Assembly: GCF_000003815.2 (NCBI RefSeq)
Contig: NW_023365704.1
Coordinates: 100,137-140,925 of the forward strand
Length of the DNA stretch: 40,789 nucleotides
Direction of reading: 5' to 3'
DNA from: Branchiostoma floridae
Taxonomy: Eukaryota > Chordata > Leptocardii > Amphioxiformes > Branchiostomatidae
Below, one piece after another: positions 1-11,800 of the stretch. The position numbers were made by a program, and so were the translations under genes. Positions within the stretch are counted from its first letter, which is position 1. Each line of letters starts with the position of its first letter. The notes under the pieces are model-generated. The model made no database searches. It was not told the origin of the DNA and saw nothing but the letters and a program-made list of their open reading frames with translations.

Positions 1-65
1 CACGCAGTCGCTTTTATCCCGTGCACTAATTACCTTGACGTTAAGTCACTCATTTCTATCTACAG

Positions 66-1390
66 GGCAAGAAACAGAAGCGCAGCAATGCCTAGAACAA
101 CATCTAGACGACCTGACTGATTCATCTGAGACTGTTGCTACACTTCTGAACACGGCAGTACTTGCAAATAGACGAGGAGACTATACAAAATCTATAGAAT
201 ATTGTATACAAGCTAGACGGACTCTTGTAGGTGTCCTGGAAGGTATCTCATCAGAACTGTCCCTTACGGTTGAGAACAACCTCGGGGCGTCACTTACGAA
301 CGCCGGTATGTTCACAGAGGCTCTGGACTGTTTTCAGAAAGCGTGGACAATCCTGCGCAGAATGTACGGACCCAACGTGGCTCATCCCAAGTACTTGCCA
401 ATCTTGGAGAACATGAGTTCTGTATATACTCGAATGGGGGATCATCCTAGGGGGTTGGCGCTTGCAGAAGAAGGTCTCAGAATGGCAAAGACATTGTATG
501 GAGACGATGATCACCATTTGACGGTATTGCACTGGATTGGAGTCCTCGCGTTCACTCTGTGGAAAGCCAAGGAACTTAAACGAGCAGCAAGCTTCGCCAG
601 GAAGGACTTGGAAATCTCTAAATGTATCTTCGGCCCGGGTGCACACTCAAGAATCGTACAGGCGACAATAATTTTAGCGTCTTGCCTTGGAGAACTTGGT
701 GACCTTGAACCCAGCGAGAAACTCTTGAAACATGCCATTGAAATGTCAAAACATGTAAAAGATCCTAAACTCTTGTCGGATGCTTTCTTTCACATGGGTG
801 TAGTCTGCAATTCGAAAAAGGGCTACAAACGAGCTATAGAGTATTTTAAGAAAGCTTTGGAAATTTCAAGGTCAAGCAGAAAGGACGTCTATGATTTAGC
901 CGCCATTCTTAGCTCCCTAGGATATGCACACTTCTTACAAGAAGAACCGACAACGGCACTGGGGTATCTACAAGAAGCTCTTGATATTCTGAGAAACTAT
1001 TCTCCAACAGCACTCACTGGAACCACAGTTGCTGCAATCGGGAACGCTTTTCACATGTTAGGCGACCTTAGCAAGGCTATTGCACATTATGAACAGGCAA
1101 GGAACCTGTTCGAGTCTATCTATGGTCCTAGACCCAGTGAAGACTTTGCTGAACTTTTGATCAGCCTGGCCGGGACGTTACTGAAGCAAGGAAACTCTGT
1201 AGATGCGATACACCGAGGGGCGGAGGGCATCAGAATGATGCGGGATATCTATGGAGAGGATTCTCATCACCCAAACATAGTGTTAGGACTGTATATCGTC
1301 GCCACGGCACTGTTTAATGTAGGGTTGCCTGAAGAGGCCGTAAAATATGGAGAAGAAGCAAAGAGGCTGTCATCACAGCAGCAAAAATAG
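66..1390 (+). CDS. TPR-repeat protein, terminal exon (5' part outside window)
   Basis: About 440 residues in one open frame ending at TAG 1388-1390. About ten helical repeats follow one another, many spaced about 42 residues apart with an aromatic-Gly ending (MYG, LYG, IFG, IYG), the spacing of kinesin-light-chain / nephrocystin-3 type TPRs. Such repeats form a protein-binding superhelix; nothing catalytic is visible. The open frame runs left past position 66 to the window edge but has no convincing ATG. A pyrimidine-rich stretch ending in CTACAG at 60-65 looks like a splice acceptor, so I place the exon start at 66 (phase 1) and take this as the last exon of a longer gene. Lancelets have many proteins joining TPRs to NACHT or death-fold domains (established knowledge); whether such a domain lies upstream cannot be seen. 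The exact start is uncertain; the TPR nature is secure. Confidence 0.8.
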
Positions 1391-1447
1391 TATTTTTAAA
1401 AGGATATTTGAGTAAATTCTCGTCTGTGGAAGCATTACCTTTATCCA

Positions 1448-1664
1448 CAGGGTAACCTATATCCGTTGTTTAAGAAGAGAACAGCTCTGGGGTATACGTA
1501 CTAGCATTTAGGAATATCAAGTCGACCGACCGTGGCACTAAACTGTGATATTTGAAAAAAAATGTTTTCATATATTGAAATGTTCAGTTTGAAACAACTG
1601 TCCGTCAGGTTGTACATAAATGCACTGCTTTTAACAACGGATATACATGTAGGTTACCCCGCGA
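1448..1664. repeat. Small inverted-repeat element (MITE-like), copy 1
   Basis: Starts with GGGTAACCTATATCCGTTG and ends with its near-complement CAACGGATATACATGTAGG followed by TTACCCCGCG. The interior has no coding potential. A related element with the same GCGGGGTAA / TTACCCCGCG ends lies at about 18164-18320, inside the N-acetyltransferase intron. It sits in the presumed 3' flank of the TPR gene. The sequence from 1665 to about 1880 is AT-rich and shows nothing recognisable. Confidence 0.55.
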
Positions 1665-2115
1665 TTAAGGCGAACTAACGTTAGCCATTTTTGTTAAGGC
1701 GGCAGTTATAAATGAGTACCTGACATAAATCATGCAAATTTTGACATCATTTGTCTAATTCATGACGAAACGTTACACTTGCAATTATAGCTGCTTAACA
1801 AGGGGTATTTGCGAAATATGTGATTTGGAAAGAGGACATGATGAAGTAATATACACAAATACCTAGAGACTTTGATGCCTTTTAGTTGCATTTTAATGAG
1901 TCGAAATTTGCTAGGCAAGGTATGAGGTCGTGGAACTCACTCTACTTTAGTTGTTATGTTGTCAACAACCAACCACCGAGCCGAGTGCTAGCATGCTGGC
2001 AAACAGCATTGAAAGGATGAATACAAAAACAGATCAATTGCCTTTCTTGCACAAACGTCGACAGGTTTACGAGTAAACACAACGAATTCCCAATACCCTA
2101 TGTACTTTATTGTAG

Positions 2116-2345
2116 GTTAAATACGACTGCATCACACTCTAGTATAAGACCTTCGTCTCCACAAGATTGGTGTTGTAGGGAAGGACTACCTTCTCCCGAC
2201 ACAACACCCCTCACGGGCTAAAACAAGCTTCGGTACCACCTTCCGAGAGGTCCCGACGGAGGACTTACGTCGTATCGGTGAAATCTTCAAACCGGATTTC
2301 GACCTGTTTGGTTACTATTTTCAAAACAAAGACCATATGCTATGA
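2116..2345 (+). pseudogene. Orphan last exon of a sulfotransferase copy (relic)
   Basis: Follows an intact-looking acceptor (TTGTAG at 2110-2115) and matches exon 6 of copies A, B and C over almost its whole length, including the stretch encoding [18 protein letters not shown]. It carries a deletion after the first eight codons (the segment for [14 protein letters not shown] is mostly lost), an early in-frame stop, and a degenerate end. No other exon of this copy is visible. About 230 bp of upstream intronic sequence (1885-2115) is shared, inverted, with 24041-24270. I read it as what remains of a fourth copy upstream of copy A, whose first exon begins only 53 bp further on. Confidence 0.85.
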
Positions 2346-2398
2346 GAGAAACGGTGTAGGTGTGGACTGTTTGATTTAAAACGACAAAAGGTGGAGCA

Positions 2399-5110
2399 AT
2401 GGCGCCTCTTCTAGAAGCAAAATGCAGGCCTACTACAAAATATTTGACACTCGCTCTGCTGTCCGTACTTACGTGGGTTCCTGCTGTCTACGTATATTTT
2501 AGCAGCGGTGGAGGGCCTGGAATATCATGGAACGCTCTGCCTACAGGAATGACGAAAACATTTCCAGTCAACAAGTACCAAAATGGAGGCCATCTTTTAA
2601 ACGCAACAGGTACGTGCGGTTAAATGCCGTGGTAAATCATACAATACAACATTTTTTTAATAGGGCTGTAGTCCCAAACGTTGTTTATTTGACCAAAAGC
2701 CATGGTATAGTGCATAATCATAATTCCTTATTGATCATGGAAAAATGTTCTCTGTTGCATTAATCATATTATATATAATCTTTTCCGCGAAGTTGTCCAA
2801 AGTACAGACACACAAACACGCACACACACATACACAAGGCAGGCGCACACACAGGCAGGCACACAGAGGCAGGCACACACATACAGGTATACACACACTC
2901 AGACAGGCACAGACAAACACACACAGACACACACACAGGTAGGCACGCACACAGACAAAGACAGACACACGCACTCAGACAGATAGACACACACACAAAG
3001 ACAGACAGACACACACACACACACACTCATATTCACTCATAAACACTCAGTCACACACAGACAAACCAGACATGCACACACACAAGCACACACACACGCA
3101 CAAACAAACACTAAAAACTTTATTTTCGCACATATTGCGACTCCGTCCGACTTACAAACTATTCCTTGCTTTATCCAATCCCCCCTTTACAGGTACCAGA
3201 AATGACGCCACAAGTTCGCAGGCGAAGAGAATCGCCATGTTGAAGGAATACTGCGGGAAGAATCCCACCCATCCTACGTTACGGGTTAGTTTTTGTGTGT
3301 TTGCGTTTTGGCGTGTTCGTGTTTGCATGTGAAAATCGTTACTGCAGAAGTTGCCTATAATATTTGTTGACATTTCGTGTGCGTCCGGGCATTCAACCCA
3401 TAACAATGATGGCATAATGGTTGGTGGCATTACTCCAGGAGTCGCGTTCGTAACATATTTAGTGTCAGCACGAATATTCAACCCAAAAATATGACGACGT
3501 GGCGGGAAAGTTGGATGGGGGCTTTGTGACATTTTTATCTTATGTCCTATTTTCTGTCCCTTAGGAAACGGGGCATATGATAATAAGACTACCAATAAAA
3601 TGTTATCGCCATGGCGACGACATTCTATAACTAGCGGTGTCCATACCAAAACTTAAACTAAGAATTGACTGGAAGTTCCTATTATAAAGATTTTTTACCC
3701 CTGGTTCCGAGGGCTTGTCATAAAGATTGGACCTACATGTACGACAAACGGATTCTAATGCACTTTGGGATTGTATTATATAGTCTGAAAATGCCACTGT
3801 TTGTAGATCTAGCGACTACTTTGCCACTAGAATATGATAGTATTATGTACTCCTTGCCATTTATCTGTCCTTTGTGCATAGCCACATCTCACAACCTCCT
3901 TGCCAGCTTGAATTACCACAGCCCTACTCAAGACTGTTTCTCTGCCTCGAATTCAAGTACCTTACCGTAGTCACCCTAGACTTATCTGACTGGAAATCCT
4001 AACCGAAGCCAGGTACCTATTTTCACCTGAGTGGAGTGAGGAAAGTCATGTAACGGCACAGCATCGGTACAAATAATCGGTTTCGAACCCGTTACCTTTG
4101 GGGTCTGGGTCAAACACCTTACCGCCTGCCTCGCACACAAAGAAAAAAATCTAAAATAGAATTATAAAACAGCATTGGACGTCGGATACTGGACGAAATA
4201 GAATCCTTTGTAGAGAAATGTATCAAATTGTTTTTGGTATCACCCGTTCACAAGTTTTCACAGATAATCAGGTTCAGGTTCAAATCCGGACCTGGACCTG
4301 ATATTCCGAACCTGAACCGTATCTGTACCTGAATTTTCTGTACCGATACCCTCTATTATTTGATCTTGTTTTTAGAAATTTTGAAATGAGAAAGGTGAAT
4401 GGGAGCTGATTCTATAAATAACGTTTGTTTTCTTCCTCGTCCTTTCGTTTGCCATGTCCGCTGGGTGAAAAAAATGTCTATTTCGATAGAGTTGTGGACT
4501 GTGAAAGATGTGACAAAGGTCTGGACCTCTATCATTTCTTTTTTTAACAACAAACACATTTACGATCCAGAAGACTTCAAAATGACTCAAAAAGGAAAGG
4601 AAGGAATCTCCATCGTGTTGGGGATATTGGTCTTCCTGGTGACGTCATATGGTACTGCAGCGAAATTTCTCATTTTGAAACCTCGTACAAAGGACACAAT
4701 ATCTTAATTTGTTTTGTTTAATTTTCAGGGACACTCTTCGCAAAGTTACCTCGAAAGAGAGCGAATCATGGTTGTCGACAGGATCAAAACCATGTACTGT
4801 TTTATCCCCAAAACTGGATGTACAACATTGAAATACCTGATGTACAATCTGCAACACGGTACGAATGAGAGCAGGGCGAATCACGGGCTGATGTGGATCC
4901 ACGAACGGCGTTACAGGTGGCTGAAAGACTACAGCAAGGAAGAGGTGGACATGCGACTTGCGACCTACAACAAACTCATTGTAGTTCGCGACCCCTTGGA
5001 AAGGTATTCATCGTCCATTCTTTGTCGTTGGCGTCGTTTCTCTGTCTTACTTTCTGTATGTGTTTGTGTGTGAACGTGACGTTGTTTGCTTGATACTATG
5101 TGTGTGTGCA

Positions 5111-5142
<32 letters not shown>

Positions 5143-5492
5143 TGCGTGCGTGTGCGTATCTGTGTGCGTTTGTGTGACTGTGTGTGTGTGTGCTAAGAGG
5201 GAGAGAGAGAGAGAGACTGAGTGAGAGAGAGAGAGATTGTGCATATCTGTATGTTCGTGTTTAACGGTGTTTGTTAATTCATACATGCATAAATGTATGT
5301 ATTGTATCTATGTGCGTATGTATGTGTTTGTGTGTGATGTCCCTCTTTGTGTGATTATGTGTATGTATTTGCGTATAGATCTGTAAGAGCGTTTGTGTGT
5401 TGATTCGTGTGCTTTAAATAGTGTGCATTTGTGTTTTCCTCTGTGTGTATGTGTGCGTCTGTGTGTGTGTGTGTGTGTGTGAGTGAATGAGT

Positions 5493-5526
<34 letters not shown>

Positions 5527-8177
5527 CTGTGTGGGTACCGGTGTGTGGGTCGATGCATGTGACTAAGTGAATGTAATTGTATTTGTGTGTCTGTGTGCAC
5601 GTATATGCATGTTAACCCGTGTATGTGTGTGTATTTCTTTGTTTATATACTCTATATAACTCTACTTTTGCTTCCCTTACAAGAATAATGTAATGAAAAT
5701 AATCCATGCAGTACTTCCAATTTGACATCAGGTTTCCATTTTCTATTTTCAGGTTAGCGTCTGCCTGGCTTGACAAATTCAATCACGACCCTCGCCACGT
5801 ATCGTTTATCAAGGCGTTCCAGCGGAAAACACGAATGAAGAACTTGACAAAAACCCACACCAAGCAAGGTATAAAATGCTAATATAGAAAATCGCAAATA
5901 CTACAATCTAGAAAGTGGCCATTCTAAAATCTAACCTGCCATTATATGATCTTGAAGTGAGGAAACATAATTTTTTGTCCCCTTTGTCTTTATTTTGGCC
6001 TCACTGGCGAGCCTAATAGTATAGTTTGCGACCGTTTGACAATAATTCCCAAAATCTCGTGAAACCATGGCCACAGGCATGTGCAGTGGCATCATCCCTT
6101 TAGGGGGGAATAACTCGGTCACGGGTTGACGGATCTTCATGATATTTGGAATGTAGATAGCTTCATAGATGCCTTACATAATTAAATGCTTATCATGCAA
6201 ATCACAGGCTAATTTACATAATTAATGAGAAAACTTTATAAATACACTGCATTTTATGTTATGATGCTCAAAAATATGCCATATGTAACTAAAAAATAAA
6301 AAAAATAAAATATTAGGCTTACTGTTAGGGATATATCGATCCGAAATTCCGAATGCGATTCGTCCGTGCGTGCTCAATTGCACCATGCCTTCTGTAAGCG
6401 TATAACTCGGGAAGGGGTTGACGGATCATCGTGATTTTTCATATACAGATAACTTCGGAGGTGCATTTCAGAAATAAATTTTCATACAAACGAGGAGCTT
6501 ATTTGCATAATCAATGAGCAGAGTATGTTAAGCTATAGTATTTCATTACTACCAGGGCAGTTAAGCATGGTATATGCAATTAGAAAAGAGAGAAATAAAT
6601 ATCGATAGATATCAATCATGCAAATATGCAAATTTTTATCTAATTTACATAATTAATGAGAAATTGTAATGAAAGTGTTCAATGACAAAACATCCATTCT
6701 TGCGACATTTGGTAGCTACATTTACGTTGAACATGCGGACATAAGTCATGCAAATTATGGTTGCATTTACATAATTTATGAGAAAATGCTAATATAGCTT
6801 TCTTAGCTAAGACTTTCGTACCTTGAACATATTGTTATTTAGGTAGAGGAGATCAACTGATATCTTTTATGCAAATGAAGACCTCATTTGTATAATCAAT
6901 TAGAAACATTTATGATAGGTCACTCGTCATAAGAGATCACATTTCTTGTTAACAGCAATGCCCTACAAATATCCATCACGTAAAACATTCTTCATACATA
7001 TAGCTAGGCGAAATTAAATGATAGAACACAAATACAACACACCTGCAATAACAATCATTAATACTAATATAAACAATAAAACCGTCACCATTGCAATTGT
7101 TCTATTGCCATACTTGTTGTCATTCCTTTGCTGCAGACGATTGAGGCCATTGACCTTGACGAGATGGATATTAACTGGTAGCACGCACCTTACCCTGTGG
7201 TGATTTATCATAAAATGTAGCAAGTGGTAGGACAGAACTGGAGGGGCTGGTCTCCATGTAGATTAAATGGATGTGTTAGAGTAAGGACAGATAAGGCAGT
7301 AGTTTGTAAACATTGTATATTGGGTTGCAAATGTCACTTTTCTCGTTGTTTATGTTTCAGACCGGAATCTCTACCGGAACAGTCAAGAATCAGTTGGCGG
7401 AAAACCATCACTTCCCTTCCGAGATTTCATCTGGGGCATCGCTAACGAATTCGAAGCCCATAAAAATATCCACTGGGAACCTTTCTTCAGCCTATGTGCT
7501 CCCTGTCAGGTATTTTTCATATATCGTATCATATCATATCATACTCATTGGCTTTTTCCTTGTTTGCTTATTTGTATTTTGCCCCATACATGGTATGATC
7601 TTGATTGGTTTTTGGTGCCAGACATGAGCTTTTGATGTCAGGAAGAAGTGGTGTATATTTAGGCCCTTAGCAGCTTGCTCTGGAACTGCAGGGGCATTTC
7701 TATTCAAATATTTATAGCAGGACAACTGAACAAATGACAAATTTCTATGATAGTCAATGTGCAGGTACATTAGACAGAGATTTACGCAGTAGAATACAAA
7801 TTAGCCGAATAATTACTTAATTTGCATTATAAATGAGTATGTTGTTTATGCTATGATGATTTTTGTACCTTTGTACTTTGTTGCAGGTTGAATACGACTT
7901 CATCGCTCATACGGACACTCTAGTAGAAGACCTTCGGCTGTTCCTCCACAAGATTGGTGTTGTAGGGAGGGACTACCTTCTCCCGACACAACACCCCTCA
8001 CGGGCTAAAACAAGCTTCGGTACCACCTTCCGAGAGGTCCTGACGGAGGACTTACGTCGCATCGGTGAAATTTACAAACCGGATTTCGACGCGTTTGGAT
8101 ACAGTTTTGAGGAAGACCTTGCGCTCATTGAGGACTTACGGAGGGACGCATTGAAGCAAAATGGTTCAGTTCAGTGA
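2399..8177 (+). CDS. Carbohydrate sulfotransferase copy A (CHST8-14-like), complete six-exon gene
   Basis: Exons 2399-2609, 3193-3284, 4729-5003, 5753-5868, 7361-7509 and 7887-8177 join in frame through GT-AG introns (phases 1,0,2,1,0) to give 377 residues, the usual size for Golgi Sulfotransfer_2 enzymes. Residues 15-34 form a signal-anchor helix (type II membrane protein), followed by a short stem with sequon NAT. The PAPS 5'-phosphosulfate loop is PKTGCTTLK (128-136); the 3'-phosphate site is [13 protein letters not shown] (186-198), split by intron 3. HWEP (269-272) and LCAPC (276-280), then YDF, match the C-terminal signature of the CHST8-14 / HNK-1ST group. Such enzymes move sulfate from PAPS to glycan chains in the Golgi; the acceptor sugar here is unknown. 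All splice sites and motifs are intact, so it is probably functional. The start is the first ATG of the membrane-anchor exon, shared with copy C. It is not a cytosolic sulfotransferase: the loop and C-terminal motifs are of the membrane class. Confidence 0.9.
2800..3115. repeat. CA-rich microsatellite in intron 1 of copy A
   Basis: About 300 bp of interrupted (CA)n with CAGA variants on the coding strand, ending about 80 bp before exon 2. Equivalent tracts lie before exon 2 in copies B and C. Long open frames here on both strands are low-complexity artefacts. Confidence 0.95.
3517..3592. repeat. Intron 2 stem-loop of copy A
   Basis: The arm TTATCTTATGTCCTATTTTC (from about 3537) pairs imperfectly with GGAAACGGGGCATATGATAA (to about 3584). 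It is the diverged counterpart of longer hairpins at the same intronic place in copies B and C. Confidence 0.6.
3975..4138 (-). repeat. tRNA-derived SINE in intron 2 of copy A
   Basis: Read on the minus strand, it has an A-box-like region (about 4100-4125), a B box GGTTCGAAACC (about 4080-4090), then a conserved body with CTCACTCCACTCAGGTG and ACCTGGCTTCGGTTAGG. The same body occurs at 17170-17338, 21265-21452 and 31258-31385, which defines the family. It is antisense to the host gene. Confidence 0.75.
4266..4325. repeat. Short foldback with AGGTTC/GAACCT units
   Basis: AGGTTCAGGTTC near 4270 is answered by GAACCTGAACC near 4308, with further GGACCTGGACCT units between, so the segment can fold on itself. 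It lies in intron 2 of copy A, with no sign of coding. Confidence 0.5.
5060..5640. repeat. GT/GA-rich microsatellite in intron 3 of copy A
   Basis: Starts about 60 bp after exon 3: (TC)n, (GT)n, a GAGAGA block, then about 300 bp of imperfect (TG)n. On the transcript this is UG-rich, complementary to the CA tract of intron 1. Copy B has the same arrangement after its exon 3. Confidence 0.95.
6105..6925. repeat. Degenerate intronic repeats with ATGCAAAT / TACATAATTAATGAG
   Basis: Intron 4 of copy A holds about five diverged units in which ATGCAAAT is followed at short range by a form of TTTACATAATTAATGAG (near 6190, 6500, 6630, 6755 and 6870). A larger unit beginning TAACTCGG...GGGTTGACGGATC occurs twice about 294 bp apart (near 6110 and 6403). 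This looks like an old repeat array or nested copies of one element. No coding sequence is seen. Confidence 0.6.
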
Positions 8178-9000
8178 TCATCTTGTAAAGGGGGGAAGAT
8201 GCTAAATACGACTGTAAGGACTTCCTGTACAAAAAAATACATGAAAAAGGGATTCAAAAGTCACCTACCAGTATTTAAATACTGTCAACTTACCGTTTGT
8301 GGAAAAGCCCTGCTTCGACTCCAGCATTTTCTCCCGCTATCAGCTGTTAAAACCAAAACAACACCGACCTCTGAACTCCCAGCCAGAACAAGAATGCCTC
8401 ACCACTTTGTAGACAGGTCCCAGGACATGAAATGTAACACCACTAAGGTCAGCTAAGGTCACAATTTCTGTCCAGATTTGAATAAAAAACACTCCACTTG
8501 TCCCACTGGCAGAAAACTGGCCAAATATGACTACAAATGGCTTCAGGAAAAAAATAATCAAAAATAATATAAAAACCTAACCACGGCTATTGCGCATGTC
8601 AGGATTTAAAGGTCCCTCCCCTAAACTCTGGGTCCCTCCCTGTGTTATGCTACGGACCTATTTGAATAAAAAGCACCCCCCCCCCCCCCCGAGTACTTTA
8701 CGGCCTGTACGTTTCGGACGTGCCCCCAACGTGGCCTTGTGGAACACCCTACGGCTACTGGCTCATTTTGGTGTATTGGCTAAGAATATTACAGGGACTT
8801 GGCTAGTGGATTGGTACTGCTATAGCTAGAAGATATGCTATAGCTTGATTTTAGCCAGGCTACCTAAATCAAAGGTTTTGTATATTTTCTTAAGAAACCT
8901 TTAAGATTCATTTGAAGATGTTACGGACTTAAGTAAGACGAGCGTAATAAGATGGGATAGGTTGAGACTACAAATTAAATAAAAATGTCAAATACAACAA
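8178..9000 (+). other. 3' UTR and flank of copy A, with an insertion relative to copy B
   Basis: From about 8630 the sequence matches the flank of copy B from about 16399 for some 300 bp, including the stretch around GGCTAAGAATATT and CAAAGGTTTT and ending near an AATAAA at about 8978 that may be the polyadenylation signal. In copy A about 400 bp without counterpart (8200-8600) separates the stop codon from this shared block. A run of about 18 C lies near 8676-8693. From 9000 to 9836 I see no gene, only AT-rich sequence and the TTTG repeat. Confidence 0.6.
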
Positions 9001-9205
9001 ATATCTTTTTATCAAATTCCATTAATTGGTAAGAATATTACATTTCAAACATTAATAATGTCCCCAATAATGTGTTTTGCCACGGCACACATTCTTCAAG
9101 TTTCTTTTTTTATTACTTTGCTGCGAGAAAAGAGAATATCAAATGTGTATAACGAAGTATAAAAATGTAGCAATAAAGATGTTGGATATCAGGTCACACA
9201 TCGAT

Positions 9206-9253
9206 ACGTTTGTGTGTTTGCTTGTTTGTTTGTTTATTTGTTTGTTTGTATTG
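9206..9253. repeat. (TTTG)n simple repeat
   Basis: About 48 bp of TTTG units with occasional variants in otherwise anonymous sequence. Confidence 0.85.
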
Positions 9254-10434
9254 CATACTCCGTAAACAGCATTAAGACATACCACTCCGGGTTTGTACTG
9301 AAGAAAAGATAAATTTCAGTTATATTTGATCTACTAAAATATTTTGAAATTAGAAAAAAATTGAAGCATTGCACAGGTGGTAATGGTCATGCGCGAGTCG
9401 CAGTCATTTGATTAATATCAAGGTCACCGGTCGATAATTTAAGGTAGCAGAACATGTTTTTCGGTCTATGGGGGTCTCTATAGTTAAGGATCATAAGGTG
9501 ACTGACATCGACGCTGATAAAATTATAGTAGGGTGCAGTTTTCAAACACGACAAACTAATGCGTGAAGTCGCGGGTATAACCAACCAAAATAATAATAAA
9601 AAAAAACAGAAAAAAAGTTGTTGTTTTGATTTTTTTAAAGGTCTTTTTTAAATGGGGTCATGCGGGGCAAAGACGCTATCGTCGCAGTAGCAAAAATAGT
9701 ATTTGCGGTGACAATTAAACGCTCATGATATTGTATAAAAACAAACGGCCTTGAGAGGGAGTCCTAAATATAGAGAAAGAGAGACGGATCCTAAAACAAC
9801 TAGAAAGGCCGACATTTGCTTGGGTGCAAATACAGCATATTTCAGCCATACCCATTCCCACGCAACATTGAACTGTTCCAAGTCACCCCTGCGCAAAAAT
9901 GGAACATTTTAACAGTAACTTATCCCCAAAAGGAAACTGATATTGTGAATTGATTCCAGGTAAAAACGGAGCCTGCCCAATATGCCCCGGGCCCTTGGGG
10001 AAAACATAGTCTTCCACAGGAGCCCCTATGCATAACGAATTGGTTATTAGGATCTCGGCAGCTCCTATTTTTCCGAAAGTGAAAAAAAACACCGCACCTT
10101 CCATTCAGAAAATTTTCATCATGAAATTACATGAAGCCATTCAACAATTTCTACTACAATAACTAGGTCTAAGTACTGTTATAAGCTCCTTGCATTGTGA
10201 ACTAGAAGTAGAAGTACCTACATTTGCTCGGGAAAAAATACATCACTTTTCTTTCCAGCACAGTGAGAGAAATGTTGCCACAATAGACATATGGCCACTA
10301 TAGAAAAAATGCTGATCTATTGACAAAGAGCAATGATTTAAGTACCCGCTGATCTTTATTCGTATAAAAATTGCACATGTAAGCCAATTGTTTAGATTTA
10401 CAGTTTACTGTCAAACCTACGTATCAAAACTAAA

Positions 10435-11800
10435 CGCAAACTGGCCAATTTTCCCGCGTTTTCCGCCAAGTAATAATTTCTCGATTGTCTCAACTAACCC
10501 AATGACAAACCCTACCAAAGTCAACTCTGCCAAAAATGATTGATATCGCCTTCGGAATGTTGATTAATTCAACGACAAAGACTTGTATTCTAAGGTTCAA
10601 TGCATGCGTTCCGTCTGCTACCGCTCAAATGACCCTGTCTGAAATCCAAACCCTCGAAAACTACAATTTTAAACCAGGCAAAGGGTGACACACACATGTA
10701 TGGCCACTGTAAGGCTGTAATATGCATGTGTTTCTGTCTGTATATACGGCATTGGCAACCAGCTTATGAATATTAATTAGCATTCGCCTTCAGTGGCGAT
10801 GATTGGCTGGCTCTTTAAATTCAGTTAAATCTCGCTATAGCCTAGGCTGCCGCAGGTGTGGGGGGTCACTGGAGTTCACGGCAGGAAGCCGAAAGAAAAC
10901 CAATTTCCCCTAAGAAAAGCGCTGAAATCAAGCATTTTAAAGTAGTTTATGCCCAAAATTTTACTTGGATCATTTTACTAACTATATAATGCCTATCTAC
11001 ACCAAATTTCAGGTCATTCCATTGTAATACCAGGTACAGTGGGCCAAAATATACCGCTTCGGTCAAAACATGACATTTTAACCTCAATAAAATCATTTTA
11101 GAGGCAGATATGAAAAAAAAAGCTAACTCAAACTGGCCAATTTTCCCGCGTTTTCCGTCAAGTAACATTTACTTGATTGTCTCAACTAACCCTACCAAAG
11201 TCAACTCTGCCGAAAATGATTGAAATTGCCATGCGTAATTTTGGTTAATTCAACGACACAGACTTGTATTCTAACTTTCAATGCAGGCGTACCGTCCACT
11301 ACTGCTCAAGTGACCCTGTCTAAACTCCAAATCCTCGCAAACTACAATTTAAAACCGGGCAAAGGGGGACATATGGCCACTGAATTACAATATGCATGTG
11401 TTCCTGTCTGTTTATACAACATTGGAAGCCAGCTTATGAATATTAATAATTATTTGCATTCCTCGGCGCTGATTGGCTGGCTCTTTAAATTCAATTAACT
11501 CTCGTTTAAGCCCAGGCTGCCGCAGGTGTGTGGGGTCACTGGAGTTCACGGGAAGAGGCCGAAAAAAAAACAATTTCCCCTCAGAAAACTGCTGGATATA
11601 AGCATTTTAAAGTAGTTTATGCCCAAAATTTTACTTGGATCATTTTACCAACTATCTAATGCCTATTTACATCAAATTCCAGGCCATTCCATTGTAAGAC
11701 AAGGGTACAGTAGGCCAAAATATACCGTGTGGTCAAAACATGACCTTTAAACCTCAATAAAATCATTTTAAAGGCAGATATGAAATAAAAAAGAGAACAA
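10435..11800. repeat. Two-copy tandem duplication, unit about 692 bp
   Basis: The unit starting CTGGCCAATTTTCCCGCG at 10441 recurs at 11133 and the two stay alignable to about 11795 with many substitutions and small indels. Both units contain TTTTCCCGCGTTTTCCG (E2F-like) and GATTGGCTGGCTCTTTAAAT (inverted CCAAT box plus a TATA-like TTTAAAT). No open frame is shared by the two units, so they are not a duplicated protein gene. Confidence 0.85.
11446..11495 (+). promoter_or_regulatory. Promoter-like cluster: octamer, CCAAT, TATA-like
   Basis: ATTTGCAT at 11452-11459, GATTGG at 11471-11476 and TTTAAAT at 11484-11490 are stacked within 40 bp, an order known from histone and snRNA promoters. The upstream unit keeps the last two (from 10801) but has ATTAGCAT for the octamer. 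No gene is recognisable downstream before the gap, so activity is conjecture. Confidence 0.25.

Noticed and set aside
3152-3649. 165-codon minus-strand frame
   Set aside because: It overlaps exon 2 of copy A antisense and intron 2; no family signature or codon pattern.
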